A stretch of 64,000 nt of DNA from an uncultured Nitrospirales bacterium (lineage in GTDB: Bacteria; Nitrospirota; Nitrospiria; Nitrospirales; UBA8639), in contig OX638327.1 in assembly GCA_951812745.1 (NCBI GenBank), positions 1,229,914 through 1,293,913 of the forward strand, in the 5' to 3' direction. Below the pieces are notes generated by a model. That model was not told the DNA's origin, did not search any database, and saw only the letters and a program-made list of their open reading frames with translations. The position numbers and the translations under genes are program-made. Positions 18,190-26,878 of this stretch are shown one piece after another; position 1 is the first letter of the stretch; each line of letters begins with the position of its first letter.

Positions 18190-19380
18190 TTATTTTTGAA
18201 GCAGGACCTCTATGCCTTTCTGCCATGGCAAAACCTGTATCGGACCAAGGGTATATTTGCGTGGCGTTTGACAGAGACAAAACAAATTCGCTTTGTTGTT
18301 TTCTGACGCGAATGCAATGAGCCCTTTCAGGTCTGATTCTTTGGGCGAGGCTTGTGATTTGATTTCAACCGCTCTGGGCACGTCGTTTGGACCACGTGCC
18401 AGCACCAGATCGACTTCCATGCCGGTATTGGTACGCCAGTAATGGAAACGATAGCCGGACTCGTCGTAGTCGTTGGCCCTGATCAGTTCGTTGACGATAA
18501 ACGTTTCAAACAGCTTCCCATACCGATAGCTGCTTGACTTCAATTCAGTCTGTAGTTCCCCTCTCACCGCGTTCAAAACGCCACAATCAAAGAAATAATA
18601 CTTGGGGCTTTGGCGTAATTGCTTGCGTACCGAATAACTCCACCCATCGATACGAAAGGCAATCAACGTATCCGCCAGTATGTCGAAATATTCCTGAACC
18701 GTCTTCACGCTGACGCCGGTGTCCCTGGCAATGGCCGTACAGTTGAGGGGCTCACCATTCACCTGTCCGGCAACGTCAAGTAAACGAATAAAATGATCGA
18801 TCTTCCTGACCAACGATTCCTGCATCACCTCTTCCCTGAGATAGGTTTCCACGTAGGCCTTCAATGACCGCTTTGCCGATGATGAGGTTTCCTGATAAAT
18901 GCCGGGTAACGTCCCAATGGTCAGTGCCTTGCGTAGATCAGGTACAAGCTCCTGTGAGCTTAACGGATGTAACTTTAGTGTCCATGCCCGTCCGGCCAGA
19001 AGATTGGCGCCCGAACGCTTGAGTTTTCTGGCACTGGAACCGGTCAGCAGAAATTGAACCTGACCTTTGTGCCGCTCAATCAGGTAATGCACTTCATCAA
19101 GCAGCCTAGGCAACTTTTGCACTTCATCGACGAAAACGGTGAGTGTCTCTTTTGCGGGTATATCCCGCAGTCGTTGCTCGATTTCAAGACGAAACAGCCC
19201 GGGTTCGGCGACGTAGCGCCGATAGACTTCCAAACTCAACAAGTCGATGCTTTCCGCATGTTGGACGAGGCTGAGATAATCTTGCGCCAACACGGTCTTA
19301 CCCACACCTCTGGGACCGAACAGAAAAGCGGATTTCCCCTGTTTCAACAGGCCTGACAGGTTGAGCTTTCTCTTATACAT
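18190..19380 (-). CDS. AAA ATPase with DUF4143 nuclease-like C terminus
   Basis: 396 residues. AAA_14-type ATPase (Walker A FGPRGVGKT, Walker B LTVFVDEVQKLP, sensor FLLTGSSARKLK), a winged-helix segment (CTAIARDTGVSVKTVQEYFDIL) and a DUF4143 PD-(D/E)XK-like region with the elements TGMEVDLVLARG and RAVEIKSQ. These proteins are common in accessory regions and their role is not established. Both flanks are AT-rich compared with the rest of the window, and the gene lies between the two YdeI-type copies, which fits acquisition by transfer. Confidence 0.9.
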   Translation of the reverse strand: MYKRKLNLSGLLKQGKSAFLFGPRGVGKTVLAQDYLSLVQHAESIDLLSLEVYRRYVAEPGLFRLEIEQRLRDIPAKETLTVFVDEVQKLPRLLDEVHYLIERHKGQVQFLLTGSSARKLKRSGANLLAGRAWTLKLHPLSSQELVPDLRKALTIGTLPGIYQETSSSAKRSLKAYVETYLREEVMQESLVRKIDHFIRLLDVAGQVNGEPLNCTAIARDTGVSVKTVQEYFDILADTLIAFRIDGWSYSVRKQLRQSPKYYFFDCGVLNAVRGELQTELKSSSYRYGKLFETFIVNELIRANDYDESGYRFHYWRTNTGMEVDLVLARGPNDVPRAVEIKSQASPKESDLKGLIAFASENNKANLFCLCQTPRKYTLGPIQVLPWQKGIEVLLQK

Positions 19381-19382
19381 AT

Positions 19383-19440
19383 TCCATATATATATTATAA
19401 ATATGGAGTATAGTCAATATATTTAAAACATTCCATATGG
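19383..19440. promoter_or_regulatory. AT-rich promoter region of the ATPase gene
   Basis: The 58 bp directly upstream contain TATATATATTATAAATAT and a repeated ATTCCATAT motif (19381 and 19431), which could be an operator for self-regulation. Inferred from composition and repeats only. Confidence 0.4.
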
Positions 19441-19448
19441 GAAACACA

Positions 19449-19615
19449 TGTCCGAGGTCCCCGATCAAGGCGTGGCGCGCAACGCGGAAAGGCATTGACA
19501 CGTCCATCGAGGAGCTTCTCGCCGCTTGCCACGAAGGGCATCGCTATTGAGCGCCTTGGTTCTTGATGCGTCCGTCACTCTGTCGTGGTTCCTCGACGAT
19601 GAAATAGATCCGTGA
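19449..19615 (+). pseudogene. VapBC toxin-antitoxin remnant
   Basis: Two scraps in the right order. The first frame ends RKGIDTSIEELLAACHEGH plus RY and a stop at 19548-19550, the usual C terminus of VapB antitoxins. Overlapping it, a frame from TTG 19547 reads LSALVLDASVTLSWFLDDE, the N terminus of a PIN-domain VapC with its first catalytic Asp, then stops at 19615. The rest of both genes is gone. Confidence 0.7.
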
Positions 19616-19654
19616 GCCGGCGTTGCACAATCCCATCTTACAAAGATTTGGTGG

Positions 19655-20293
19655 TCAGGACTGTTTCAGCAATCGCCTGACGTTGTCATCGATGGCTTGA
19701 GCCCATTCGTCGCCGGTGATTTCCACGAACGACACGTCACCGACGAAAGCACTGCTCATGACAATGTCGGGATTGAGGTCCCGAAGCCGCAACAGACTGT
19801 CGGCAAGCGACGCCTTGCTGCCACCTGCCTGAGGGAGTACGAACGTCGCCCACTTCGCGTTCGACTGGAATATCGTATCACCGGTAAAGAGGTAGGACTT
19901 TCCGTACGGCGACTTGTAGAAAAAACAAATACTGCCGGCGGTATGACCGGGGGTATGGATGATCTCAATGTCGCCAAGATGATGGTCCCTGAGCTGAAAA
20001 GTGACATCAATCTGCGCATCTTTGCCGATCATCGGGGCTTCCAAGGCACTACAGCATAACTTGGAACCAAACCGTTCCTTTATGCGGTTCAACGACGAAC
20101 CCGATTCATCCCGGTGGCTGAGAAGTTGGAACTGGATACCTCCCAACTCAGCTATTTGCTCGAGATTGTCATCGTTGCCGGTATTGTAAAAGAGCACGTT
20201 ACCTTCCGGTCGCCGGAGGAAGTAGGCATGGGTATTCAACATGCCCATGTTGTGGATCGTGCTTTGCCATAAATCTTCTTGTAACTGTTTCAT
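19655..20293 (-). CDS. MBL-fold metallo-hydrolase
   Basis: 212 residues of the metallo-beta-lactamase fold: HTPGHTAGSICFF (third motif), LFTGDTIF (metal-bridging Asp). The first metal motif is altered; where HxHxDH is expected it reads LLSHRDESGS, with fewer ligands. Hydrolases with this pattern are related to glyoxalase II-like or flavin-free MBL proteins. Substrate unknown. Its stop is just beyond the VapBC remnant, and the second YdeI-type copy lies immediately upstream in the transcription direction. Confidence 0.85.
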   Translation of the reverse strand: MKQLQEDLWQSTIHNMGMLNTHAYFLRRPEGNVLFYNTGNDDNLEQIAELGGIQFQLLSHRDESGSSLNRIKERFGSKLCCSALEAPMIGKDAQIDVTFQLRDHHLGDIEIIHTPGHTAGSICFFYKSPYGKSYLFTGDTIFQSNAKWATFVLPQAGGSKASLADSLLRLRDLNPDIVMSSAFVGDVSFVEITGDEWAQAIDDNVRRLLKQS

Positions 20294-20329
20294 AGACGTT
20301 ATTCTAGTCGCTGGGGCTCATTCGCTTTT

Positions 20330-20578
20330 CTATGCCGATGCCCCGTGTTTCATGTTCATGTAGACGCCGCCTCTTTCGAGTTCTTCCAGCATCTGGCGTA
20401 GCCGTTTTTCTTTTGTCTCCTGGCGCTTGGCTCGGTTGATCCAGCCGATGTAGTCATTCTGCTGATACGCAGGGCGCTTATGATAGGCTTCCATCAAGCC
20501 ACTCTCATACAGGGCCTGTCTGACAAAATCCGGCATCGGGGATCGCGGTCGTTTCAGTTTGGAAAAGTCGCTGTCCAT
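20330..20578 (-). CDS. YdeI/OmpD-associated-type small protein, copy 2
   Basis: 82 residues, nearly identical to the protein at 17787-18035 (first residues MDSDFSKLK instead of MGRDVSKLK). DNA similarity extends slightly past the gene ends, so this is a recent segmental duplication of about 250 bp in direct orientation. Confidence 0.8.
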   Translation of the reverse strand: MDSDFSKLKRPRSPMPDFVRQALYESGLMEAYHKRPAYQQNDYIGWINRAKRQETKEKRLRQMLEELERGGVYMNMKHGASA

Positions 20579-20893
20579 CTTTCTGCTTCTATTTTCTTCT
20601 GCTGCAACAGGCTTGAGTTTTTATACATACGCCATTTCTATATTTTAAATGCGGAATAGGATTAACATATGCATCGATAATAGAAAAGTCCGTCAGACAG
20701 ATCTCCAAACAACGCATTAAACAAGGTTCAAAAGCAGGCTTGCCACCTGCACACCAAGGGATGAAAATGGGACGCTTCGCCCCGCTCGCTGTCGGGTTAC
20801 GCTACGCTAACCCGACCTACGGTCTCTGCCTGATTTTTTGGGGCAGAATTGTTATTTTTTTATCAAAGAGTATCTCAACAGGAGGCATTCGCA
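20579..20893. other. Intergenic with repeats and promoter of the XRE gene
   Basis: Contains an AT-rich stretch (20620-20690), a GCAGGCTTGCCACCTGCACACC repeat (20733-20789) directly abutting a REP-like palindrome (20790-20820), then the leader of the XRE gene. No gene; in particular no RelE/HigB toxin precedes the antitoxin. Confidence 0.5.
20790..20820. repeat. REP-like palindrome, perfect copy
   Basis: TGTCGGGTTACGC then TACGCTAACCCGACC. Both arms of the hairpin match exactly. Confidence 0.85.
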
Positions 20894-21169
20894 ATGAGTG
20901 ATCTTAAAGCCTACATCCGTAAAAGGAAGAAATCTGACGTTGAATTCAGAGATGGATTTGATGAAGGCTACAAAGCGTTCAAAATCGGGGTACTGCTCAA
21001 GGAGGCTCGTGAGGCTTCAGGTTTCACGCAAGACAAAATGGCTGAGAAACTGCGTACCCGGAAATCGGCCATTTCCAGAATTGAAAACCATGCCGAAGAC
21101 ATTCGCCTGTCCACTTTGGAAAAATTTGCCTCCGCACTGGGACGCAGCCTTGAAATATCAATACGGTGA
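20894..21169 (+). CDS. XRE-family antitoxin-like regulator (HigA type)
   Basis: About 91 residues from ATG 20894 (ACAGGAGG upstream). After a charged N terminus it has a helix-turn-helix of the XRE family (LLKEAREASGFTQDKMAEKL, RKSAISRIENH) and ends RSLEISIR, typical of HigA-like antitoxins. No toxin gene is found on either side, so it is either orphaned or acts as a stand-alone repressor. Confidence 0.8.
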   Translation: MSDLKAYIRKRKKSDVEFRDGFDEGYKAFKIGVLLKEAREASGFTQDKMAEKLRTRKSAISRIENHAEDIRLSTLEKFASALGRSLEISIR

Positions 21170-21509
21170 AGTCTGCGAGGAGTCATAATCGTTCTACCGG
21201 TAGTACGGTAAGGGGGCAGGTTTTTGATTTATGATGATGATTGCGAAAGCCTAGTGCCGGGTTAGCTCCTTAAATTGCTCTTGTGGCCAGCCCCCTCCGC
21301 TTAGGATTCGCTGATGCTATCTATCACGGCAGCCCGCGCGGCGACCAGCGGAAGCTTATCTATGAATCTGGTCGTGACCGCACGCTGTTCCTTGCCACGA
21401 CAGGCAAGGTCTGTGACTGATTTAATTGGGAATGCGATGCTTATTGCCTGATAAATGTGATCCTTTATTTGTCCTTGACGTTATAACGCTAAGACGCTAG
21501 TATTAGACG
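21170..21509. other. Intergenic, one unassigned short frame
   Basis: A plus-strand frame near 21311-21420 reads ADAIYHGSPRGDQRKLIYES before stopping, with no start or binding site. It may be debris of a lost gene; I do not recognise the family. Nothing else seen. Confidence 0.35.
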
Positions 21510-21746
21510 ATGGCTGAATCCACACAAAAGCGGGCGACTGTTTATTTCGAGCCCTCCCTCCACCGAGCCCTGCGACTGAAAGCCGCGGAGATCGACAGCA
21601 GCGTTTCCGAACTGGTGAATGAAGCGGTTCGGGAAGCCCTGGCGGAAGACGCGGAAGATCTTGCCGCGTTCGAAGCTCGCAAGAAAGAGCCCGAGCTGAT
21701 GTTTGAAAATGTCGTAAAAGATTTACGGCGACGTGGCAAGATATAA
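21510..21746 (+). CDS. Ribbon-helix-helix antitoxin
   Basis: 78 residues. An N-terminal ribbon-helix-helix (KRATVYFEPSLHRALRLKAA, SSVSELVNEAVREAL) is followed by an acidic helix and a basic tail. It overlaps the toxin start by 14 bp, the standard arrangement of a RelBE/ParDE module. It probably binds its own promoter and neutralises the toxin encoded next to it. Confidence 0.88.
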   Translation: MAESTQKRATVYFEPSLHRALRLKAAEIDSSVSELVNEAVREALAEDAEDLAAFEARKKEPELMFENVVKDLRRRGKI

Positions 21747-21999
21747 AGTACGCATCAAGCAATCAGCGGCAAAAGAACTGGAGGCCATTCCTCGGAAGTC
21801 GGACCGCCAACGAATCGTTGCCCGTATCACGGCCTTGGCGGACAACCCTCGTCCTGCCGGATGCAAAAAGCTGTCTGGATTCGAACGCTATCGAATCCGT
21901 CAGGGAGCTTATCGCATTGTCTATGCGATTGAAGATGATCGGCTTGTCGTTTACGTTGTGAAGATCGCCGATCGCAAGAGTGTTTATCGCGCCCTCTAA
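21733..21999 (+). CDS. RelE/ParE-family toxin
   Basis: 88 residues from a GTG at 21733: YKVRIKQSAAKELEAIPRK, then KKLSGFERYRIRQGAYRIVY and VVYVVKIADRKSVYR. This is the compact RelE fold with the basic residues of ribosome-dependent mRNases. It is complete and paired with the RHH antitoxin, the only fully intact toxin-antitoxin pair in the window. Confidence 0.9.
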   Translation: MARYKVRIKQSAAKELEAIPRKSDRQRIVARITALADNPRPAGCKKLSGFERYRIRQGAYRIVYAIEDDRLVVYVVKIADRKSVYRAL

Positions 22000-22034
22000 C
22001 CAGTCAAAGAGAAGGCCCCTACCGCACAGTTCTT

Positions 22035-22066
22035 GTAGGTCGGGTTAGCCGTAGCGTAACCCGACA
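22035..22066. repeat. REP-like palindrome
   Basis: GTAGGTCGGGTTAGCC then GTAGCGTAACCCGACA. It lies between relE and the end of nuoN and may help shield converging transcripts. A CCCTCTCCCACCAGGGGCGAGGG hairpin with a following TTTTC (22145-22170) lies just beyond and could terminate relE transcription. Confidence 0.8.
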
Positions 22067-22192
22067 GTGTAGTTTGAACCGCCTCATCCCTGCTCAAGGG
22101 CAGGGCCATGCCTCATGACGCCTCCCATCCCCCCTCACCCTACCCTCTCCCACCAGGGGCGAGGGTTTTCTTGTCAACGAATGATTGAGGCG

Positions 22193-23692
22193 TTATCCGC
22201 CCGCCAGGGACGTCAGGACGGCAGGGGCTGAAGCCGCGGGGGTATTCAGATTGGAAAACATCAAGGTGGCGGCGACGGCCCAGTCGATGAAGGGTTTGGG
22301 GTAGATGCCGAGCAGCAGGGTGCCGGCGATGCCGACGAAGATGACGGTTTTCAGTGAGCCTGACACCGAAAGCGGCGTGGGATCATGGGGTTCGTTGATG
22401 TACATCTTCTTGACCACGACCAGGTAGTAGTACATGGAGATCACAATGTTGATCAGCCCGACGATCAACAGCGTGTAAAGTTCCTGTTCGATCGCCGCGA
22501 CGAAGATATAGAGTTTGCCGATGAATCCCGCGAGCGGCGGCACGCCGGCGAGCGACAACAGAAAGAGCAGCATGGCGGCCGCGAGAAACGGCGACCGTCG
22601 ATTCAACCCGTTGTAATCTTCGATTTCATCGCTCTTGATCCGATTGCTGACGCCGATGACGACGGCAAAGGCGCCCAGGTTGGCAAACAGATAGGTCAGC
22701 AAATAAAAGAGTATCGCGTCACTGCCCCGTTTGGTTCCGGCCGCCAGGCCGATCATGACGTTGCCGATTTGCGCGATGCCGGAATAGGCAAGTAACCGTT
22801 TGATGTTTTTCTGGGCGATGGCCACGATGTTGCCGTAGGTCATGGACAGGATGGAGGCCACGACGAACAGGAGGACCCACGCGGGTTTAAACGTCGCGAG
22901 CGCGACGTAGAACATTCTGATGAGAATGGCTAACGCCGCACCTTTGGGCGCGATCGACAGAAAGGCGGTGACCGGCGTGGGGGCCCCCTGGTAGGTATCG
23001 GGAATCCAGGAGTGAAACGGGACGGCCCCGATTTTAAAGCCCAGGGCGGCGAAGATCATGATGAAGCCGATGGCCAGCCCATAGCTGCCGGGCACCGACA
23101 CCATTTCGGAAAATATCAGCGTTCCCGTTTCGCCATAGACGAGACTGATTCCATACGCGAGCAACCCCGCGGCGAACACGCCCAGGATGAAGAACTTGAG
23201 CCCCGCTTCGCTGGATTTCTGATCTTCGCGCAGATAGGCCACCAGCACGTAAAAGCCGAAGGTGGAGAATTCCAACGTGACGAATACGGAGAGCAGGTCC
23301 TGGGCCGAAGCCATGAACATCATGCCCAGGGCCGACATCATGACCAGGAAATAATATTCGCCCCTGAAAAACTTGAACGATTTGACGTAGTCGATCGAAG
23401 CCAGCAGGACCATCGCCGTGGCGATCAACACGAAAATCTTGAAGAAGATCGCCACCCCATCCAGGACAAACATGTCTTTGAACAATGCGCCCTGGACGCC
23501 GGTGTAATCGAACCAGATCAGGTTGATCAGCGTGGCGACGACGCCCCCCACGCTCAAGTAGGCCAGTTTTTCGTGGTCGATCTGTCTAAAGGTAAAGTCA
23601 ACGGCCAACACCACGCACAACCAGATGGTGAGGAAAATCTCGGGCGCCAGGAGGAGGAGGTCCGCACTTGATAGGGTAAGGTCGAAAGTCAT
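22193..23692 (-). CDS. nuoN: NADH-quinone oxidoreductase subunit N
   Basis: 499 residues, about 14 membrane helices. One of the antiporter-like proton-pumping subunits of complex I. Conserved features include FVTLEFSTFGFYVLVA (TM5 Glu), GFKIGAVPFHSWIPDTYQGAP (TM7 Lys) and FLLSLAGVPPLAGFIGK. Last gene of the operon, starting six bases after the second nuoM stop, so it is surely co-transcribed and translationally linked. The C terminus ends without a clear terminator before the intergenic repeat block. Confidence 0.96.
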   Translation of the reverse strand: MTFDLTLSSADLLLLAPEIFLTIWLCVVLAVDFTFRQIDHEKLAYLSVGGVVATLINLIWFDYTGVQGALFKDMFVLDGVAIFFKIFVLIATAMVLLASIDYVKSFKFFRGEYYFLVMMSALGMMFMASAQDLLSVFVTLEFSTFGFYVLVAYLREDQKSSEAGLKFFILGVFAAGLLAYGISLVYGETGTLIFSEMVSVPGSYGLAIGFIMIFAALGFKIGAVPFHSWIPDTYQGAPTPVTAFLSIAPKGAALAILIRMFYVALATFKPAWVLLFVVASILSMTYGNIVAIAQKNIKRLLAYSGIAQIGNVMIGLAAGTKRGSDAILFYLLTYLFANLGAFAVVIGVSNRIKSDEIEDYNGLNRRSPFLAAAMLLFLLSLAGVPPLAGFIGKLYIFVAAIEQELYTLLIVGLINIVISMYYYLVVVKKMYINEPHDPTPLSVSGSLKTVIFVGIAGTLLLGIYPKPFIDWAVAATLMFSNLNTPAASAPAVLTSLAGG

Positions 23693-23698
23693 GACGGG

Positions 23699-25294
23699 TT
23701 ACGGCAACAGCCCCGTGGTATTTTGGGTGACCACCGGAGCCACCTGGTTGATTCGATCCAACATCGGCACGACCGTCGAGCGCACGACGTTGTAGAAGTG
23801 CATGGGGAAGATGCCGAAGAAGATGCTGCACCCGATCATCACGAGCAGCGGGAGGCGATCCACCCATTGCGACGTGTCACGGGCATCCGCATATTCGGGC
23901 GACATGTTCCCATAGAACAACCCGCGCATCATTTTAAAGAGATAGGCCATGGTCAACACGATCCCCAGCACGGCCACCACCACCTGGAACGGATATTTCT
24001 CCCATGCGCCGACGATAATCATGATTTCGGCGATGAAGTTCACGGTGCCGGGCATCCCGACCGATGCCATACAGGCGATGACAAAGGCCCCGGCCAGGAA
24101 CGGCATGTTCTTGACCAGTCCTCCCAGGGACGGAATGTCCCGTGTATGGGTCTGATCATAGACCCAGCCCGCCATGGCGAAGAGCATGCCCGTGGCCAGG
24201 GCGTGCGCGAACATGTATATCACCGCGCCGGTCAGGCTGATGTAATCCAAGGCGGCCATGCCCAAGAACACGTAGCCCATGTGACTGGAACTGGAATAGC
24301 CGATGACGTACTTCGTGTCCTTGGCGAAATACGCGACGAACCCGCCGTAGATGATGCTGAACACGCACAACACCGCGGCGATGGGCATGAGTTCCCGCGT
24401 GGTTTCGGGAAGGATTTCATACGCCACGCGGATGATGGAGAAATGGCCGAGTTTCATGAGCACGCCGGCGTGCAACATGCTGGTCGCGGCCGGAGCCGCG
24501 GCGTGGCCGACTGGAGACCAGGAATGCAACGGCCAGATCGGCGCAATGGACGCAAAGCCGAAAAAGACCAACAGCCAAATAATTATGGCGAGCGTGCCGT
24601 CAAAATCGGCCACTTCCCGCAGCACCAGAATGTCGAACGTCTGGACGGGCGAGAAATGGTAAATCAGCAGGATGCCCATCAACGCGAACACCGCTCCCGC
24701 CGAGAGGAACAGCGTGAGCTTCATCGCGGCGTATTCCTTGCTGTTCGCCCCGAAGTTCAGGATGAACCCGACCGAATCACGGAGCTTTTGGCCTTCGGAA
24801 TCGGTCATGCTCAAATAACCTTTGGTATGACTCCCCCACACGCCCAGCAACACGTACATGGGCAACACCGACATTTCATAAAAGAAGTAGAGGAAGAACA
24901 GGTCCAGCGACATGAAGACCCCGATGGTCGCCGCTGCCAGGATCAACAGAAAGATGTAAAACTCCTTGGTGCGATCCTTGATGTGCCACGAAATGAAGAT
25001 GCCCGCGAACAGCAGGATGGCCGAGGCAAAGACCAACGGGGCCCCGATTCCATCCACCCCGATGTGAAATCCGATGCCCAGTTCCTCGGACCACGCCCAC
25101 TTGGTGATGAATTGGAAGCCGCCCTGGTCGGGATCATAGGCCATGAAGACGTACAGCGAGGCGAGCAGCGCCGTCCCGGCGGAGGTCGCGGCCACGGCCC
25201 GCACCAGCAGCGGCTCGCGATTGGGAACAAACAGCAACGCGATGGCCCCGAGGAACGGGGCAAACAGGGTTGCCAGTAAAGCCAATTGACCCAT
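23699..25294 (-). CDS. nuoM: Divergent second NuoM (2M-type complex I)
   Basis: 531 residues, about 14 membrane helices. NuoM family by FFYEMSVLPMYVLLGVWG (TM5, Glu140) and the later MASVGMPGTVNFIAE. The TM7 region reads GFASIAPIWPLHSWSPVGH instead of the usual pattern FAVK-P-FPFHTWLPDAH. The TM7 lysine is Ile here (about residue 250), while the TM8 lysine (LMKLG, Lys281) is kept. The loop between TM5 and TM6 is about 25 residues longer than normal. Three bases separate it from the first nuoM. It is probably the extra antiporter-like subunit of a two-NuoM complex. Confidence 0.92.
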   Translation of the reverse strand: MGQLALLATLFAPFLGAIALLFVPNREPLLVRAVAATSAGTALLASLYVFMAYDPDQGGFQFITKWAWSEELGIGFHIGVDGIGAPLVFASAILLFAGIFISWHIKDRTKEFYIFLLILAAATIGVFMSLDLFFLYFFYEMSVLPMYVLLGVWGSHTKGYLSMTDSEGQKLRDSVGFILNFGANSKEYAAMKLTLFLSAGAVFALMGILLIYHFSPVQTFDILVLREVADFDGTLAIIIWLLVFFGFASIAPIWPLHSWSPVGHAAAPAATSMLHAGVLMKLGHFSIIRVAYEILPETTRELMPIAAVLCVFSIIYGGFVAYFAKDTKYVIGYSSSSHMGYVFLGMAALDYISLTGAVIYMFAHALATGMLFAMAGWVYDQTHTRDIPSLGGLVKNMPFLAGAFVIACMASVGMPGTVNFIAEIMIIVGAWEKYPFQVVVAVLGIVLTMAYLFKMMRGLFYGNMSPEYADARDTSQWVDRLPLLVMIGCSIFFGIFPMHFYNVVRSTVVPMLDRINQVAPVVTQNTTGLLP

Positions 25295-25297
25295 CGC

Positions 25298-26872
25298 TCA
25301 GTCCTTCCCTCCGGGCTCAGGGGCCAAGGCATGAGACAGCAGCGTCCGGTCCCGCTCAACGCTCGCGAGCGACCCGCGGTCCAACCGGTCCATCACGGCC
25401 TGCAGCGATCCGTTGACCATTCGCAAGAAAGGTGAGGGGTACAACCCGATCCAGAAAATCATCACGCACAGGGACACGGCAATGAACGATTCGCGTCGAG
25501 TCAGGTCCTTGAGTACCTGCGGGACTCGCTCGCCGATGGGTCCGAAAATCGCCCGCTCGTAGTACCACAGGAAATAGGCGGCGGCGAAGATCACCCCGGA
25601 GACGGCGACGACCCCATACACCCAATGCGCCTGAAACGCGCCCAGCAGGATCAGAAATTCGCCGATAAAGCCATTCGTTCCGGGCAATCCTATCGAGGCC
25701 ATCCCGATGATCAGGAAGAACGTGGCCAAGAGGGGCATCTTCGAGGCAATGCCTCCGCAATTTTCGAGGAGCGTATTGCCGAGCCGGTCATAGAGAAACC
25801 CGGCCAGGAAAAAGAGCCCCGCGGTCGTAAAGCCCAGATTGATCATTTGCAGCAGGCTGCCTTGGAGACCCTGGAAGTTCAAGGCAAACAAGCCCAATAC
25901 GACGAACCCCAAGTGACTGATGCTGCTGAAGACGAGCAGGCGCCTGAAGTCCGCTTGCATAATGGCGATGATCGCGCCCCAGACGATGGCGGCCAAAGCC
26001 AAACCCATGACGATCGCCACCACGGTGGCGTTGGTCGAGGCTTCCGGCAGCAACGGGAAGCTGAACCGCAGGAACCCGTAGGTTCCCAACTTGACGCCCG
26101 CCAACACCACGGACATGCCGATGGGCCCTTGTACGAGCGCATCCGGCAACCACGTGTGGAACGGAAAGACCGGAGCCTTGAAGGCCAATCCCATGAAGAT
26201 GAGCCAAAAGATCAAAATCTGATCCCCGACCGGAACGGGCACCTGCAACAGGTCCAACAAGTCGAAACTGTAGGTGTTCGTGACCTCGTGGTAATTCAGA
26301 CTCAACAGGGCGAAACCGACCAACATGAACACGCTGCCCAACAGGGTGTACAACACGTACTTGAGCGCGGCGTATTCTTTCTCCTCGCCCACACCCCACA
26401 GTTTAATCAGGAAATAGCTGGGCACGAGCATGAGTTCCCAGAACACGAAGAAGAGGATCAGGTCGATGGAAACGAAAATCCCCATAATCGTCGTTTCCAA
26501 CGCGAGGATACTCATGAAGTACGCTTTGGGCCTGTCCTGAACGGCATCCCAGGAATAGAGAATGATCAGGACCGTGATGAAGGCCGAGAGGCCGACGAAC
26601 AGGACGCTGATGCCGTCCACGGCGAGGTGATAGGAAATGCCGAGCGCCGGAATCCAATTCACCTGTTCGCTGAATTGCATAGCCGCGGATTCCGGTATGA
26701 ACCGGAGCAACACCAGGACGGCGAGGCCCAACTCGAGAAGCGCGACGCCCAGCGCGGACTTTTTGATCAGGTCGGTATCCCGTTGCGTCCACAACCCGAT
26801 CGCCCCGAGAAGCGGGAGAAAGAGCAGTATCGACAAAATCGGGAATCCAAATTCCAGTTCTTCAAGCATCAC
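25298..26872 (-). CDS. nuoM: Canonical NADH-quinone oxidoreductase subunit M
   Basis: 524 residues, about 14 membrane helices. Proton-pumping antiporter-like subunit with all key residues: FFVFWELMLVPSYFLI (TM5 Glu146), GLAFKAPVFPFHTWLPDA (TM7 Lys232), VVLAGVKLGTYGFLR (TM8 Lys) and IGMASIGLPGTNGFIGEF. Compared with the second copy it is the standard one. It lies between nuoL and the divergent copy, with spacings of a few bases on both sides. Confidence 0.96.
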   Translation of the reverse strand: MMLEELEFGFPILSILLFLPLLGAIGLWTQRDTDLIKKSALGVALLELGLAVLVLLRFIPESAAMQFSEQVNWIPALGISYHLAVDGISVLFVGLSAFITVLIILYSWDAVQDRPKAYFMSILALETTIMGIFVSIDLILFFVFWELMLVPSYFLIKLWGVGEEKEYAALKYVLYTLLGSVFMLVGFALLSLNYHEVTNTYSFDLLDLLQVPVPVGDQILIFWLIFMGLAFKAPVFPFHTWLPDALVQGPIGMSVVLAGVKLGTYGFLRFSFPLLPEASTNATVVAIVMGLALAAIVWGAIIAIMQADFRRLLVFSSISHLGFVVLGLFALNFQGLQGSLLQMINLGFTTAGLFFLAGFLYDRLGNTLLENCGGIASKMPLLATFFLIIGMASIGLPGTNGFIGEFLILLGAFQAHWVYGVVAVSGVIFAAAYFLWYYERAIFGPIGERVPQVLKDLTRRESFIAVSLCVMIFWIGLYPSPFLRMVNGSLQAVMDRLDRGSLASVERDRTLLSHALAPEPGGKD

Positions 26873-26878
26873 TCAACC

